From: Tiliqua scincoides | Taxonomy: Eukaryota; Chordata; Lepidosauria; Squamata; Scincidae | DNA: 64,000 nt | Assembly (NCBI RefSeq): GCF_035046505.1 | Contig: NC_089825.1 | Location: 8,339,408 to 8,403,407, forward strand | Direction: 5' to 3' | In this document: positions 34,001 through 49,000 of the stretch, piece after piece | Position numbering within the stretch: position 1 is the first letter of the stretch | Layout: each line of letters starts with the position of its first letter | Made by a program: the position numbers and the translations under genes | The notes under the pieces: model-generated | What the model was told of the DNA's origin: nothing | The model's input: only the letters and a program-made list of their open reading frames with translations | The model's database searches: none

Positions 34001-37000
34001 TTCTGAGCTGTCTGTGACAGATCAGGAGAGAGATCTTGGGGTGGTGGTGGACAGGTCGATGAAAGTGTCGACCCAATGTGCGGCAGCAGTGAAGAAGGCC
34101 AATTCTATGCTTGGGATCATTAGGAAGGGTATTGAGAACAAAACGGTTAGTATTATAATGCCGTTGTACAAATCGATGGTAAGGCCACACCTGGAGTATT
34201 GTGTCCAGTTCTGGTCGCCACATCTCAAAAAAGACATAGTGGAAATGGAAAAGGTGCAAAAGAGAGCGACTAAGATGATTACGGGGCTGGGGCACCTTCC
34301 TTATGAGGAAAGGCTACGGCATTTGGGCCTCTTCAGCCTAGAAAAGAGACGCTTGAGGGGGGACATGATTGAGACATACAAAATTATGCAGGGGATGGAC
34401 AGAGTGGATAGGGAGATGCTCTTTACACTCTCACATAATACCAGAACCAGGGGACATCCACTAAAATTGAGTGTTGGGCGGGTTAGGACAGACAAAAGAA
34501 AATATTTCTTTACTCAGCGTGTGGTCGGTCTGTGGAACTCCTTGCCACAGGATGTGGTGCTGGTGTCTAGCCTAGACGCCTTTAAAAGGGGATTGGACAA
34601 GTTTCTGGAGGAAAAATCCATTATGGGGTACAAGCCATGATGTGTATGCGCAACCTCCTGATTTTAGAAATGGGTTAAGTCAGAATGCCAGATGTAGGGG
34701 AGAGCACCAGGATGAGGTCTCTTGTTATCTGGTGTGCTCCCTGGGGCATTTGGTGGGCCGCTGTGAGATACAGGAAGCTGGACTAGATGGGCCTATGGCC
34801 TGATTCAGTGGGGCTGTTCTTATGTTCTTATGTTCCTTGGGGTATGTGAACAAACTGAGGCACACAATCTGCTTGCCTTCTAAGCACCCAGGAGACACTC
34901 AGGTTGGAGACACACCTTATCTAAACACACAGACATCAGATACCAAAACATGAAACAGTGTGGAACAGAGGGACTGATTGACCTTGTGTATTGCCCTACA
35001 GAACAAAATGTGGCTGATATCATGACAAAGCCACTAGGGGTGCTGAGACACTCGAAAATGGTCAACATGCTAAACGTGTTAGATTGTGAGTCACATCCTG
35101 GGTAAAACAATGGAGGGGTGTCATGTTTTTGGCATCCCAGGATTGAGATTGTTATTAGCCAGGATGTGGCAGGAGGCCCTGATATCTGGGCCTGGTGTGA
35201 AGCAATCAGCAAAGCAGCACAGCTGATGCAATCAACTGCACCTGCTGCAGGTGGGAGTCACGTGACTTGGGGAGAGATGAGTGCTGAGTCATGTAGGCTA
35301 TGGAGGAATGGTGCAATGCACCACTGGACAGCCAATCAGAGTGGGTCACAAGACTGTCTTGTGACTATGAGGTCGCCCTACTCTGATTGGCTGGCCCCAG
35401 TATATATGGGGCAAGCACAGACTCCTGGTGTGGGTTGTTGTGGTGGAGTTTCTGCGTGCTGTGCTGCTGGTTTGTGTACTGATTTGGACTGTCTTCTCGT
35501 GACTGTGACCTGCTGTATCCCTGACTTCTGGACCATATGACTGACTATTCTTCTGCCTGCTCCTTTTACCAATACATGCTTCTGCAACAAACAAGCCTGT
35601 GTCTGCTTCTTTGGCTCTGTTTGGGCTTGCCTGCTTCTTTTGCTGTCTCCCTATGCTCCTGTGCCATTCTGCTATCGGGAAAGCAAGGGCTATCCTCCCC
35701 TGCTGACCTGACACAGGTATTACAGCAATAAAGGCCAAGAAGATACCCAGTTAAAGAGTGATGCCTGAAATGCACTGGACTCTGGATACACTCAGAAGCG
35801 GCTCCATTTTATTATTGCTTCACACATGTCTGCCATCCAAAACATGTCCCTAATAAGCCCTGGTTTAAATTATACGCTAAAATGGAACCCACAATAGTTA
35901 CTAAGCAGACCACACCACAGTAGTAAAAACAAAACATTTCTCTCTTTTACACCCCAGGATCTTCTCACAAAAACACAATCAGCCCAGGAGCAATACAGAA
36001 CAGCTCAACCCTGTTCCTGGATTATAGCAAACATACACACTGATCCCGAAGCAGCAGAAGTAAAGTAACACAGAATAAGGATCTCAGAACCACTAGAAGG
36101 GAGGGGGAAGAAACGTTTCTGGATCACAGCAGACACAAACACCCACCCAGTGAAGCCTGCCACAAACACGCGAGCCACACGGAGAGGGAGAAACAAGCAT
36201 AAGCTCATCTTCCCCTCTGAAGCCGGCCAATCAGCTGCAGAGGAGGTGGCCGCAGCTTTTTGTCAGCCACGAGCGACCCAAAACAGGCACACTACCTACA
36301 CCTTCTTGTGTAGAAGCCATCTGGGAATAGGAAACAACTTAGAACACGCCATCTTTATTGCCCTTATCTATAATGCCTTTAGAAAGACATCACAACACTA
36401 CTGTGCCTGTATATGCTGTTTCACAGTGCTCCCCTGTTACTGAATGACCAGCAGGGCTCCACAAATTCAGTTGTTATGGTACCTGAAACTTTCCCAACTA
36501 CCTCTTTTCCTGGACAGACAGCATAACCACTTCTATACTGAGTTATCTCAGAACCACAGAGAATTCAGAAGAGGCAGGGTCTTTCCATTCAGGCTGGGCA
36601 TTTGCAAAATGCAGAAACAGCAAGACTTGCACACAGCATCTTCCTTCTACAAAATCCCCACATAGATGAATCAAGACTTTTCCCTCACTCAGGCAGTCTA
36701 GCAACGGGACTGGAAAGAGGGAGGGTATTTTGTGTAATTTTGTGCCATGTATTCGTGATTTTAAAAAGTGACAGGAACTTTTTGTTGCTTCCTTCTTCCC
36801 TAATATAATACCACTAGGGAAGGGGAAGACAAGAGATCTCTATTGCTTATTTCACAAAAAGTGTAGCATAGATCAATCTGCTCTGTGTAGCTTTCTGCTC
36901 TTGCTATACAACTTGGAAGAAGAATATTCATTTTCAACTTTCATTACTTTTGCAAAGTCCAATGGGAAGTAAGCATGAACTTGATCCTTCACCCAAATTC

Positions 37001-40000
37001 TGTCACAGAGGACTTTGGGGTGGAAAAAGGATCAGTAATGATCTAAAACAATGGCAGACAGCTAATCTAATCAAAGTTTAAGGCTTCTGATCAGAGGAAA
37101 GAAAGGAAATTATAATGAGCTCAGAGAGAAGCAAGTTCAGAGAGGCAGTCAAAATCAAATGCCTGGACACTATTGATTGAACACACAGGAAAAGTGCATT
37201 CAGTGGGCCCTCCTTATCCGCGGAGTTCAGTATCTATGGATGCTGAACCTGTGGTTGGAGGACTTCAGAGGACCTCCTGGACGTGACTGGAAGGGTCTTC
37301 TGTCATGTCTGAGAGGTCCTCCGAGGCTCTCCAGCTGCAGAAGTCTGTATTCATGGGTGGTCCTGGACCAGATCCCAAGCAGTTGCCAAGGGCCCACTGC
37401 ACTATGATAAACTGCATTGACAGTACTATTGACTCCCCTGGAGAAAGAGGGAGAAAAAAGCAAAACACACTACAGGGTCAGCATTGATACCATAGGAGAG
37501 CCCTCTTCCTGTTCCCCTATTGAATAAAACAAACAAAAACAAAGCAATATGTTCACAAAAGCTCATAATACATACTGATTGCAGAAGACTTTTTACCAGG
37601 AAAGGACAGAATAACTTCAAATCAGACCTGCACTCCTCCAATAGTTTCTTTTTGGTCTTTTGAGCTAGGTGCTAGTGTCATACTATTTTCACACTTCACT
37701 CACAGTTTCTAGACAGTTTCATATAACTGGCGACATTTTCTATTAAGTTACACAATTTGTACTTGTAAATTCCTTACAACATCAATATAAAATTTAACCA
37801 CACTCATCAACAGACTCAAACTTAAAGTCAGTTGGCTGATTCCAGGATTATTTAATGATATACAGGTTGAGTCTCACTATTCACGAGGGTTCCATTCCAA
37901 GAACTCACATGGATGGCAAAAAATGCACTATAGCAAATCAATTTAAAAAACAAAGTTTCTTTGCTATTTAAAAACAGCCTTGCTGACCTTTGTAATGCAC
38001 ATAGAGTCAATCAGTCTCTCTCCAGGATTTAGGCTTCACTAGGAGGCAGCAATCTTTCCCTTCACCAGGAGCCCAGCAAGGGGGAAAGAATGGAGAAGGT
38101 GATAATCGCTACCATTTAACCTTCTTTCAAGTGCTGGGGGGGAAGGGAGGAGAGAAGCCTGCAGAGAGAATGACTGATGGATTGTCAGCCCGGCTGCCCT
38201 CCCTGGCATTATTAAACCACTGTTTTCCTTTAATTTAAAGGGCCCTTTTCATCAGCTCTGAGATAGAAAAATCTGTGGATACTTAGATTATACCTGTAAA
38301 CACTTGTATGACTGTCCCTCTGCAACAGTAAAAAGCAGTTTTTTAAACTGTGATTTTAAAGGGGTGCATTTTTCCCCTTCTCCAGGGGTCAGAACATTCC
38401 TTCTCATTTGCAGGGGCCATTTGTGTTGAGTCAAATCCGTGTATAAAAAGTCGGTGTATAACAAGGCTGGACCTGTATGTCTAAAAGAGAACTAGACCTT
38501 TTACTTTAGCCGGATATACATTTTTACTCCTTGACTGTGTTGACATTCAGTATAACTGAATGAACAGTGTTTTGTTATAACCCACAGATGTCAAAAACAC
38601 AGGTCATCATGTGCCATTCTGTCTTACCTGAGCATACATATTACTGACTTGACTTTCACAAAGAAGATGTGTACATCGGCTTGTGAGTGTGGGATCCACT
38701 GTACCACCATGTGCTTGGATTATCTAGAAGACCAATAAAGATTACATGTTTGTTAATCCAGACTTCTCTTTAAACATTTTGTATACATCTACACCACACT
38801 TCAAAAGACTATTACAGCTTACATAAATTAACATTGATATAATAAAAAAGACCTACAGGTATAAGCCTTATTGGGAAGCATAAACAATATTTTTGACATT
38901 ATGAACCATCATGGCTGGTGGAACTTGGATGTAGCAGGTAAAAAAATAAATATACAGATTATGTTTGAAGTAGAGGCAAAAAGGAATAAAAATATTTTAC
39001 AACCACAAAACAGACAGTATGTTTTTTGATTGAATACATTCTTATGTTAATCAATTTATAAAGAAATAAATTCATTAATTCAAAAACCTATTATTTGTTA
39101 TTCTGATTTTTAACAAAACTCTAAAAAAAAATGTACGCACCCACAAGGAATGGAAACAAAACATAAAAGAATACTTACCCTTTTCCATGTTGCCAATAAT
39201 TGTTTATCCGACATCTGCTCAGGGTAATCAGCAATTGCAAAAACACAGCCCAGTAAGAAATATTCTTCTGGAACTAGAAAATAGAAAACACTCTAAAACA
39301 TTCTCTCCCAAGTGATACTTAATAGCCCACCTCCAGCTAAGAAATATTATAAAATGTAGCATTCTCAGTTATTCCTAGGTTTGTCTATCTGAGTAATATT
39401 TGCCTAAACCAGCAGTCCAGAAATGCAAATGCTTTCATGGGAGGCTCTTCCACTTCCAAGTAGCTGAATAAGGTTAGGAAAAGTCTGTCTGAACTCATAG
39501 AATGTTCTACAACTACAGCAGCGGTTCTATGAATTGGGACAGAAGTGTATGCACATAGTCCCTTGGAATGATTTAGAGAATGTTTTCATCCCTTGTCACA
39601 TATAGGTCAACCATAGAAAGGATTACTTTTCACTATGATTGAAGCAGATTGTGAAATGGGCTTTGAGAACTGTAAAACAGTAAGATAAGAGCACACAGAA
39701 GGTCTAATAGAAAACAGTAGTCTTGAAGTCTACCCAGCATTTTGAGCTGATGCCATTAAAAGGGCAGATTTTGAACAGGTTTGACAAGTGGCCCTATAAG
39801 AAATGCAAGTTTTCAATACAGAAGACTTGGGAAACAATATAAATGCAGAAATTTAAAATTTCATACAAGTGTACCAACAATATAGTTAGAGCACAATGCT
39901 CCCTCCATTCCCCAAAGATTTTTACTTTATTATCTTAGTGGTCTAATATGCAATTGTATTTTAATTTACATTTGGATTATCAGTATAGACTCGTTCAAGC

Positions 40001-43000
40001 ACTTGTGTTTAAATGATTTTTGTAAACACCAAATAATTTGCCTGTGTTCAGTCAAAAATAAAAATCTTCACTTATTCTTAAAATATCAATTACTGTACCA
40101 AGATACAAAAGTTATTCAGCCAGTTTATAGTGAAAATCGTAAAAGATTAAAAATTCGAATTGTTAGAATGTTGAACCAGATTCAGTATTAAATTTTACTC
40201 TGGAATTATAAACAAAGGTCTCTCAGCCCAAACAGTCTAGTCTTCTCCCATTAGCACCTACAGCTAAAAAATGGTAGGTGAATAATTCAAAGGGAGGTTT
40301 GTTCCATTCCCTCACTCATGATTTTCAGACAACTGGCTGAAGTGATTCAGAGAATCTTTTGGACTTTGTTGATTGTATTGTCTCAGATGGTCTTTTAGTG
40401 CTCATCTGATACTGTCTGTTATGATCTTCATTTCTGTTTTCAAAAGTAGATTTGCAGATTGCCTTAGAGATACAGAGTTAAAATGTGACATTAAAATGTT
40501 CTAAATAATTAAAAAACTATTTAACAAACTCAAGCCTCTGCGACCAAGAACAGAATGAATTAACAATTACTAACTTTCTATAGATGGATCATGGCCAAAT
40601 AACTGATGTTGCTGCAGCTGGGGATGCTGTGGTGGTTGAACTGGAATCTGATGCTGTAGCGTTTGAGGTGTTTGAGTCAAGTGTTTCGATGTTTGATTTT
40701 GCATTTGCTGTTGCTGCTGTTGCTGCTGTTGCTGCTGCATTCGTTGCAGGTGTTGTTGCTGTAGCTGTTGCTGCATTTGTTGCTGTTGATGCTGTTGTAA
40801 CTGTTGTTGAAGGTTTTGCTGCTGCTGCTGCTGCTGCTGCTGCAGGTTGTGCTGCAGCAGGTTTTGTTGCTGTATCTGGTGCAACTGTTGCTGCAAAGCA
40901 TGATGGTGTTGAAATTGCAACTGTTGTTGAGGGCGATGCATTTGCTGTTGGGAATGTACCTGTTGGGGAGGAAACTGTAATTGCTGCTGGGAAAATTGGT
41001 GTTGATGAACTTGTTGCTGCTGCTGCTGCTGCGCCTGTGCAAACTGATGAGGCTGTTGCGAGAAGGGCTGCTGAGAAATCTGAGGCTGTTGCAGTTGGGG
41101 CTGTGGCTGCAATGGGATGATTTGTTGGGGTTGAAGATGCAAAAGAGGATGGTGCTGCTGCTGCTGCTGCGGTTGATGCTGCTGTTGCAAATGTGTTTCT
41201 GGAGTTAGCTTAACTTGGCTAAGCAACACTGCATTCGAATGTCCCTGCTGGCTATGGTTTACCTGTTGCTCTAAAGTTTTTGTAGGTGCTGAAAGTGATT
41301 GCAAGATCTAGAAAACAAATGTGATGCTTGTAATCTTCACATTTCTTTGAGCATTTCATAACATACATCAAATGTGAAAAACCATTAGGTGTGTATATTA
41401 TAAGAGCTGCATTTTGTTTACAAAGCAATTTCACAAGGCAAGCCTCACATCATGTTCATGGCATCCACAAGCAGATATTTTAAAATTAACTGGTTAAACA
41501 TTAACTAAAACATACTCCACACCTGTGCTTTGGAGTGATGTCAACAACTTTGAGGGCACAATCCTAATCTGCGCTGGTACAGCTAGGCTGAATGCAGTGC
41601 AGATTAGGTGCAAACTGGAAGTCACCTCAGGGTAAGGGAATATTTTTCCTCTTACCATGTGCAAGTCCCAGCCTGCCCTATGGGGCTACTTGGATCTGTG
41701 CCAGCTATTTAGGCAGCCCAGCCCAGGAATGGGGGTTAGAATCTGGTGTTCACTGCTGTCACTGATCCCATCCGCCCAGGGCCCTATCTGCCTTCTGTTT
41801 TGTTCCCCCCCACCTAAAAACTGCCCTCCCCACTCCCAGAACATCCTCCTGCCACCTTCTCCCACCCAGTTCAAATTTACCCTGTCTGGCCAGTGCAGGG
41901 GCTGAATTCGGCCATGGCAAGCAAGCATGGATTTATGCAGTGGCCCATCTGAATCCCAAGTTGGTACGAATGTGCCTTACAGCACATTCATGACATTTGT
42001 GAGCCCGTGCACGAGGCCTGTGCTGGTTTAGCCAAGATTTGGACCGGGTTGCCCATTGTGCTGCTAAGTAGTCCAATGAGAAGTCAAAAAAATAGGTGAA
42101 TGCAGCGCCACAAAAGATGACTACTTTCTGTAACAACGAGTATTCTCTATTCTTCATGTCAATCATAAATGGAACAGCAAACTGGTTTGCATGACACAGT
42201 TGTGATTTATCAATGGCCTATGGATACGGATGTAACTCAAAACCACATTTGGGGCCACTGATCCACCTCAGGAAGGTCACCATTGTGAATTATGAAGCAG
42301 AGTAGTACACACATCGGAAACAAGAACAAGCAAGCAGCTCAAAACAACAGTTAGACTGTTGTACATCAAAACTAACAATGGTGCGGGTTCTTAACTATTG
42401 TTAAGACACTGACCATTGTTTCATTTTATGTCTAAGCAGTAAGAGAAGAGTAACCTTTTAATTAAAATCAATATGCATAATGAACAGCAATCACTTCTTC
42501 CTCTTTGACTATTTTAAGAAATGACTTGCATGAAAGAAGTCTTCAATGATCTACAAGATTAATTTCCAGTTGCGTATACATGTAGATTGCCACATTTGTC
42601 CTCTGCTTCTACGGAACACTGCCTTTTGACTTAACTATTGCTAGCAGCAAAATTTGAATATTTTTTTATTATCAGCTTCTGCTTATTTAGGACTCTTTCA
42701 TAAATTAAGCAACACTGAAACAGGAAGCACAAATGAATCATGCTTCACATTTACACACTTGATGTGCAATCTGAAAAACAACGTTTGCACATTACACCAA
42801 TATGACCAAAATACAGACAAAAGAGAAGCTAGCACTGCCAATTCTGAACCTTACACCAGTTACACTGATTTCAACAGAACATTTTTCCTGTAATTCAGAT
42901 TACTTTAAAATGAATAGGATTTACTTCCAAATAAGAGAAGCTTAGAATTGTACTGTCTGACAATTTTCTAACTATTTCTGATAGTTAGCTCCCCAACTGT

Positions 43001-46000
43001 ACTGAGAGTTTTGGTTGCTTCTTCAAGATGCTCAAGGACTCTCTTTTGATGGAGTCTCTACCTGCAAGGCAATTTTCATTCCAAACTGTGTGGGAGTTAC
43101 AGCCTAGGCCATCAGCTACATGGCCTAGGAATGAATGCCATGAGGGCAGAGAAAGCTGCTAAGTGAACAATAACTGCCTGGTTGTCATGGGTGAACAAAG
43201 AAGCACTCCAACTTAGCTAGAAGCAGTGGCATTGCTAGGACGATGTGGGGGGTGCGGGCTGCGCCGGGTGATGCGCCGGGGGGTGACGCGTCCTGGGGGA
43301 GTGACACACTAAAATCGCGGCTTTAGGAGCTACCCCATCATGCCATACACCGTTGGATGCGGAATTCCCAGTGGAATGCAATGCAGAAACAGAATTGAAA
43401 TAGTTCCTTTTGTTCAAAAGTTATGGCCAAAAAACTGGAAAGAAAAAATGCATGGAGCCCTATGGAAAGTGAGCCATACCGCGTTTACTCACAAGTAGGC
43501 ATATGTGCCTTAGTCCATTGGAAAGGGCAAGCTGAGAGGAATCCAACGACACCAGAATGGTCCCGATCCAATGAATGCAGCCTCCCAAAAACACCTGAGG
43601 AGGTCCCTCCCTCCCAGCTGCAAGTCTAAGCCCGAAACGAAGCCATGTGGCCGCGTTTACTCGCAAGTAGGCGAACTTGCCTTAGTTCGTCAGAAAGGGC
43701 AGGCTGAGAGGACTCTAAGAATGTCAGAGTGGTCCTAATCCAATGATTGCAGCCCCCAAAAACACCTGAGAAGGAAGTCCCCCCTAGCTGTGAATGTATT
43801 GAGCCCTATGGAAAGCAAAGCAGACTCATGGTCGCGTTTAATCGCGAGTAGGCAGGCATGCCTTGGCTGGTGGTCAGGCCAGGCAAAGGGGAATGTGAGG
43901 ACACCAGAATGGTCCCAATCCAATGGAACTGGAGCACAACAAATGCTCCAGAAGGCAGCCTCCCCCCCCAAAAAAGGACAAAAAAAGAGGCTTGAACTGG
44001 TAAGAAGCATGCTTTCTATTTTGCACTTGCAAAGCCAGGTGGGTCTTTATTCTGAAATGCTTGAAGTAGAAGAACTTTAAACTGGGTACTGGGGAGGGCT
44101 GGAAATCTCACTGATTCTTTTTGGGGGGGGGGTGTTATTGCAGGCAGACTACAGAGTAAGCTCCGTTGACCATTATGGAACTTACTTCTGAGCAGACATG
44201 CATAGGCTTGAGCTCACAGGTTGCAATTCTACCCACACTTTCCTGAAAGTAAGCCCCATTGAACACTATGGGACTTACTTCAGAGTCGACATGCATATGA
44301 TTGGGCTCACAGGCTGCAATCCTGCCCACACTTTCCTGAGAGTAAGCCCCATTGACCACAATAGGACTTACTTCAAAGAATATTCACTTGGTGGAACAGG
44401 ACTGGCTCCCCCTTATTTAATTATTTTTTTTATTTTAATTCAATTATTTATAATTATTTATTTTAATTTGCTTGATGATGTCACTTCTGGCCATGACATC
44501 ACTTCCAATGGGTCCTGGACACATTGTCATTCTAAAAAGTGGGTCCCGGTGCTAAAAGTTTGAGAACTGCTGCAATAAGGTGTTAGTAAGTTGACACGGG
44601 TGTGGGTGTGTGTCTGTGTGACTCTACAAGTTTTCAAAATCACTAAAATCAGAATTTGGAGGAATAATGCCATCATGTTATATAGCAATCAATGTGCAAT
44701 TTCATGCAGAATGCAATGAAACAAACCACATTGAAATATCTATGTTCTAACAAAAGGTACAGCCAAAAAACCAGTGGGGGCGAGGCGATGGTACATCACC
44801 ACGCCCACCACCTGGGGCGTTGCCGCGCCCACTGCATGGGGTGACGCGCAGGCCTCCCGCACCGGGTGACGCAAATCCTAGTGACCCCACTGGCTAGAAG
44901 GTAGCTACAAAGTCTTACAGGAAACTTTGGATGATGGCCGAGAGCATGAGGAAACAGCTAGCTGAGAACAATTCCCCTGAAGAGCTGCCTAGAGCACACA
45001 AAAAAGTCCAGGGAGAAGAAGAAATAGAGTGCATGCCAACCCCCTTTCCCTCTATCAGACATCATTGTGGGCAGGTCCAATGGCGTTAACATACTGCTCT
45101 TGCTTAAGAAGCTGAACATTACAGTACCTTAAAACAAGTTCGCAATGATTTCAATGGTTGCTAATTATAAGTTATTAGTGTGACCAATTAATTGGGCAAC
45201 AAATTCAAATAAAAACATATTACAAAAGTGCCAACAAAAATGGCAGATGGCAAATACAAGGGGGCCTCCATATCTGCTGATCCCATATCAGCGGTTTCAC
45301 GTATCTGTAGATTGGGTCCACAGGATCCCCCCACGCGTGCCCCACCAGAAGTGAGGGGAGCAGAGCATTCCTCGCCTCTGGAGGGTCTTCAGAGCCCAGC
45401 AGAGGCTGCGCACATCCGGCTGTGGCCTCCGCTGTGCTCAGAATGACAATCAGAGTGGGGAAAAGTCGCTTCTGGTTTTTAAAAAAAAAAACCACCAGAA
45501 GTGACTTTTTTCCCCACTCTAATTGTCGTTCAGAGCCCGGCAGAGGCCACAGGCAGATGTGCGCAGCCTGTGCTGGGCTCAGAAGATGGTATTCCCTGGT
45601 ATCCATTGTTTCACATGGTTACGGAATGGAACCTCCACAGATACTGGCGCATAACTTCTGGCACCATCTGGCGCTCATTTTAGAAGAGGTATTCCCCTTT
45701 CTCGCAAAGGTGGGAATACTTCTAAGATGATACTGCCTTTGACATGCAACCAGCACCTTAAGACACAAAACCATGCTGTTTACCTCAGACCTATTATTTT
45801 TACTCAGTTGACAAACTGAGTCAAATTTAACTGGATACCAGGACTAATTACTACTCTTTATAGTTTTACAATACCAAAATGAAAAAGTTATTTTTAAAAC
45901 TTCATTAATTTATACTTTAAAATACTTACATGTGCTACATTGGATGGCCTATTAACTTGCTGAATATCAGCATTATTAGTAATATTTCTTAATGTCCTTA

Positions 46001-49000
46001 CTGCAGGACTCCATGCCGCCATCATCTCAGGGCGTCCAGAACTTTGGGGATTTTGTACTGAAGCCATTATATTACTTCTAATTTCAGAGGGTAAAATATT
46101 GCCAGGGACAGGTGGAACATTGGCACACAAATTAATCAATCCAGAATCCTTGCCCGATGGCAATCTGCGTTTTGCTGGTGCAGTCTGTGGAACTTCAGCA
46201 GGGGTCCAGTTCAAATTTCTTTCATGTTTTTCAGGGGAGGAGTCTGAAGAGTCATCAAACATCAGTTCTCCTTTTGTTTTGTCAGCATCAATAGATTTAG
46301 GGGAAAAAGCTTGATCACCTAAAGGTGATCCCTCTCGAGATGATGCTGGACTTGATAACTTTTCATCTGTACTAGCTTCATTTTGGGAGTACTGCTCTTC
46401 ATTTTCCTCCTCTTCCTCCTCCTCTTCATATATAATTAATCGAGGATGATAGGATGCCTCATCTTTTTTAGTTTTATCCAATATAGAGTCTAAAACCCAG
46501 TCAGGTGTCACAATTTTAATGTTCTCTCGTTTGTAGGCACATTCATACTTTTCCTGGGAAGAATAAGAAATAAAACACTTATTTTCTTCTTCTAATGATG
46601 TGTGTTGACAATTGGAACATTTTTTATTTATCCATCTTGAATATTGCAAACATGACTATGGGTGCAAACCTAACCCCTTATGTCAGTGCTTTCCAGCACT
46701 GACATAAGGGCAATGCAGTTCTGAGGTAAGGCAACAAACATTCCCTTACTTTGAGGAGGCCTCCGTGAGTGACACCCAACTGCAGGATGCAGCACACGTC
46801 CCATTGACACTGCTATGCCAGTGCTGGAAAGCACTGACATAAGGGGTTAGGATTGCACCCTATGTCTCTCATCCCACACCATTTATGAACTTAATGATAC
46901 TGGTTCCAAAAGAGATCCTTGAGAGATGCCACATTAAACTTTGCTTCATTGTGAAGACTGTCCATCTACTGATATCTTCAGTTGCCTGATTTTTAATCTG
47001 TTACCAAACCATAAGACAACCTGTACTTTATCCTCAAGATTGCCAGATTTCCTAGGGACCTTCCATAAGGAATTTTGCCAAATTCTTTTTGAAAGCATGC
47101 CATGTCTATCAAGACAACTCCATCTTACATGCTTGTTGAATTGCTCTAAAAATTCTAAAAGGCTGATGACATCTTTGCAGAAGCCAGGTTGACTGCATCT
47201 CAGCAAATCAAAGTAGCACTAGAACAGGAACACATAATCATATAATAAAACTCTTACCCCTTTTGGTTCAGGCACAATCAAATGAGTGCATTTTTTATTG
47301 AGGCTCAGCTGGCAATCCCCACCATAAAAAGTAATCAAAGCCCACAGCATACTTCGGTCTTCAGAAGAAACCTACCAGAAAACGTAAAGTATTAAATATC
47401 CTACTTGAAAAGCATTTATACAGATTATGACTGCTCATTTAGTTGACCACTAGTCTTACCTGAGATAGACAAGCAGCAACTCCAAAAAAGATCTGACAAG
47501 ATTCTGGGGAAAAACCATTCACTCTGACAAAAGGTGGTCAAGGAGAAATAAGAATTAACATGTCTTTATCAACTATTGCACTTTGTCCTAAAACTTCACA
47601 ACTAAACACTGTGTTGGCAAATGGCCTCATACTCAAAAGGAAAAGTTGAAAAGAATCTAAAATAATAACAGAATCAGACAGTCACTACAGGGATATGAAT
47701 ATACATATCCAAAGTGCAGTCCAAGTCATGACGGACATAAGCAATTTTAACTGTGAAGTATCTAGTAAACTGATCACAGTGTGCAGCCAAGCTGTCCTAG
47801 TCACCCCCTTGGAAAACTACGTAGTGTAGGCCTCAAGAATTTGGAAAAGCTCAGCTGGATAGCTCTCTGCAATCACAATGGCTGCAAAGAAAAAAGCCTT
47901 CTTCATCGTCATCACCACCACAGAGTAGATTCTGACCTCAACTCTACCCCATGTTTGATCAGACTTGTTGCAAGTTTTTTGCTGTCTCTCAGAAAACTGC
48001 CAAGCCATTTAGAAAACCAAGGAGCTGCATTGACTCTATGATAAGGCAGAGATTGCTCAACAGCAAAATGATCCATGGCCCTGGTCATTTCCTCATTCTA
48101 GAGCAGTGGTTTTCAGAACTTTAGCACCGGGACCCACTTTTTAGAAGTAGAATCTGTCCCAGCAGAAGTGATGTGATGAACGGAAGTGACACCATCAAGC
48201 AGGGAAATTGTTAAGAAACCTCGGCTGCAATTCTACCCACACTTACCCAGGAGTAAGTCCCATTTACTATCATTGTTAAGATCATTCACATAGTATCCTG
48301 TACAAAGTACAGATCTGTATCATTTCCCCAAATGCAGTTACGTACAATGGTAGAATCAAATCTAATATATTAAAAATAAAATATTGAAATGAATAGGGAC
48401 CCACCTGAAATTGGCTCGCGACCCACCTAGTGGGTCCCAACCCACAGTTTGAGAAACTGTTCTAGAGGGCATCCAGAGCTTTGAACGAGTGGCTGGCCCT
48501 GGCAGCAGAAAAATTCCTCAAAGGATTTGATCCATCCACACCCATCAGCTTCCAAGGGAAGACCATACAATTCAGTCCACTATCTTTGCAAAGGTAAGGG
48601 CCACAATAATTCTGAACCCTACCAGAAAGTGACCTGTCCATGATAGGTCTTAATTTCTTCCACATTCATATCACCATTTGTCATTTATTTCAGATACATT
48701 CTGCCTTTCTTCCAAGAGGGGAGCCAAGAAGGTATGCATGAGGTAAGATCATTGGTGCCCGTTTATAATGAAAATGGCAAAAAAGACAGAGTAGGTTGTA
48801 AATATCGTGGTAGCTTAATAGCAGGGATATGCTGTTAATTGCCATATCTTCTGAAATAGCTACTATACTAGCAGCATAAAGCTCATGTTAAAAGCATTAA
48901 ATAAGCTAACACAATGAGCTAACATAATCTTTAAAAAAAACATTTTAACATAAATGAAAAGGATACGGCAGAAGAGCTCCACACTGAACCGACAAAGTCA

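Larger units (their letters stand above)
43224..44892. mobile_element. hAT element, 1669 bp, non-autonomous
   Basis: The ends are CAGTGGCATTGCTAGGACG and AAATCCTAGTGACCCCACTG, flanked by the exact 8-bp duplication GCTAGAAG (43216-43223 and 44893-44900). It carries no transposase. The interior has three ~172-181-bp repeats, an array of short palindromic MITEs and a fragment of a different hAT family, so it served as a landing pad. It lies in the PAXIP1 intron between exons 6 and 7. Related ends occur at 50010-50239 and 50285-50472. Confidence 0.88.

Noticed and set aside
40584-41120. 178-aa plus-strand open frame rich in Ala and Val
   Set aside because: It is the antisense of the glutamine-coding exon 7 of PAXIP1; the Ala/Val composition is what CAG/CAA repeats give in that frame.
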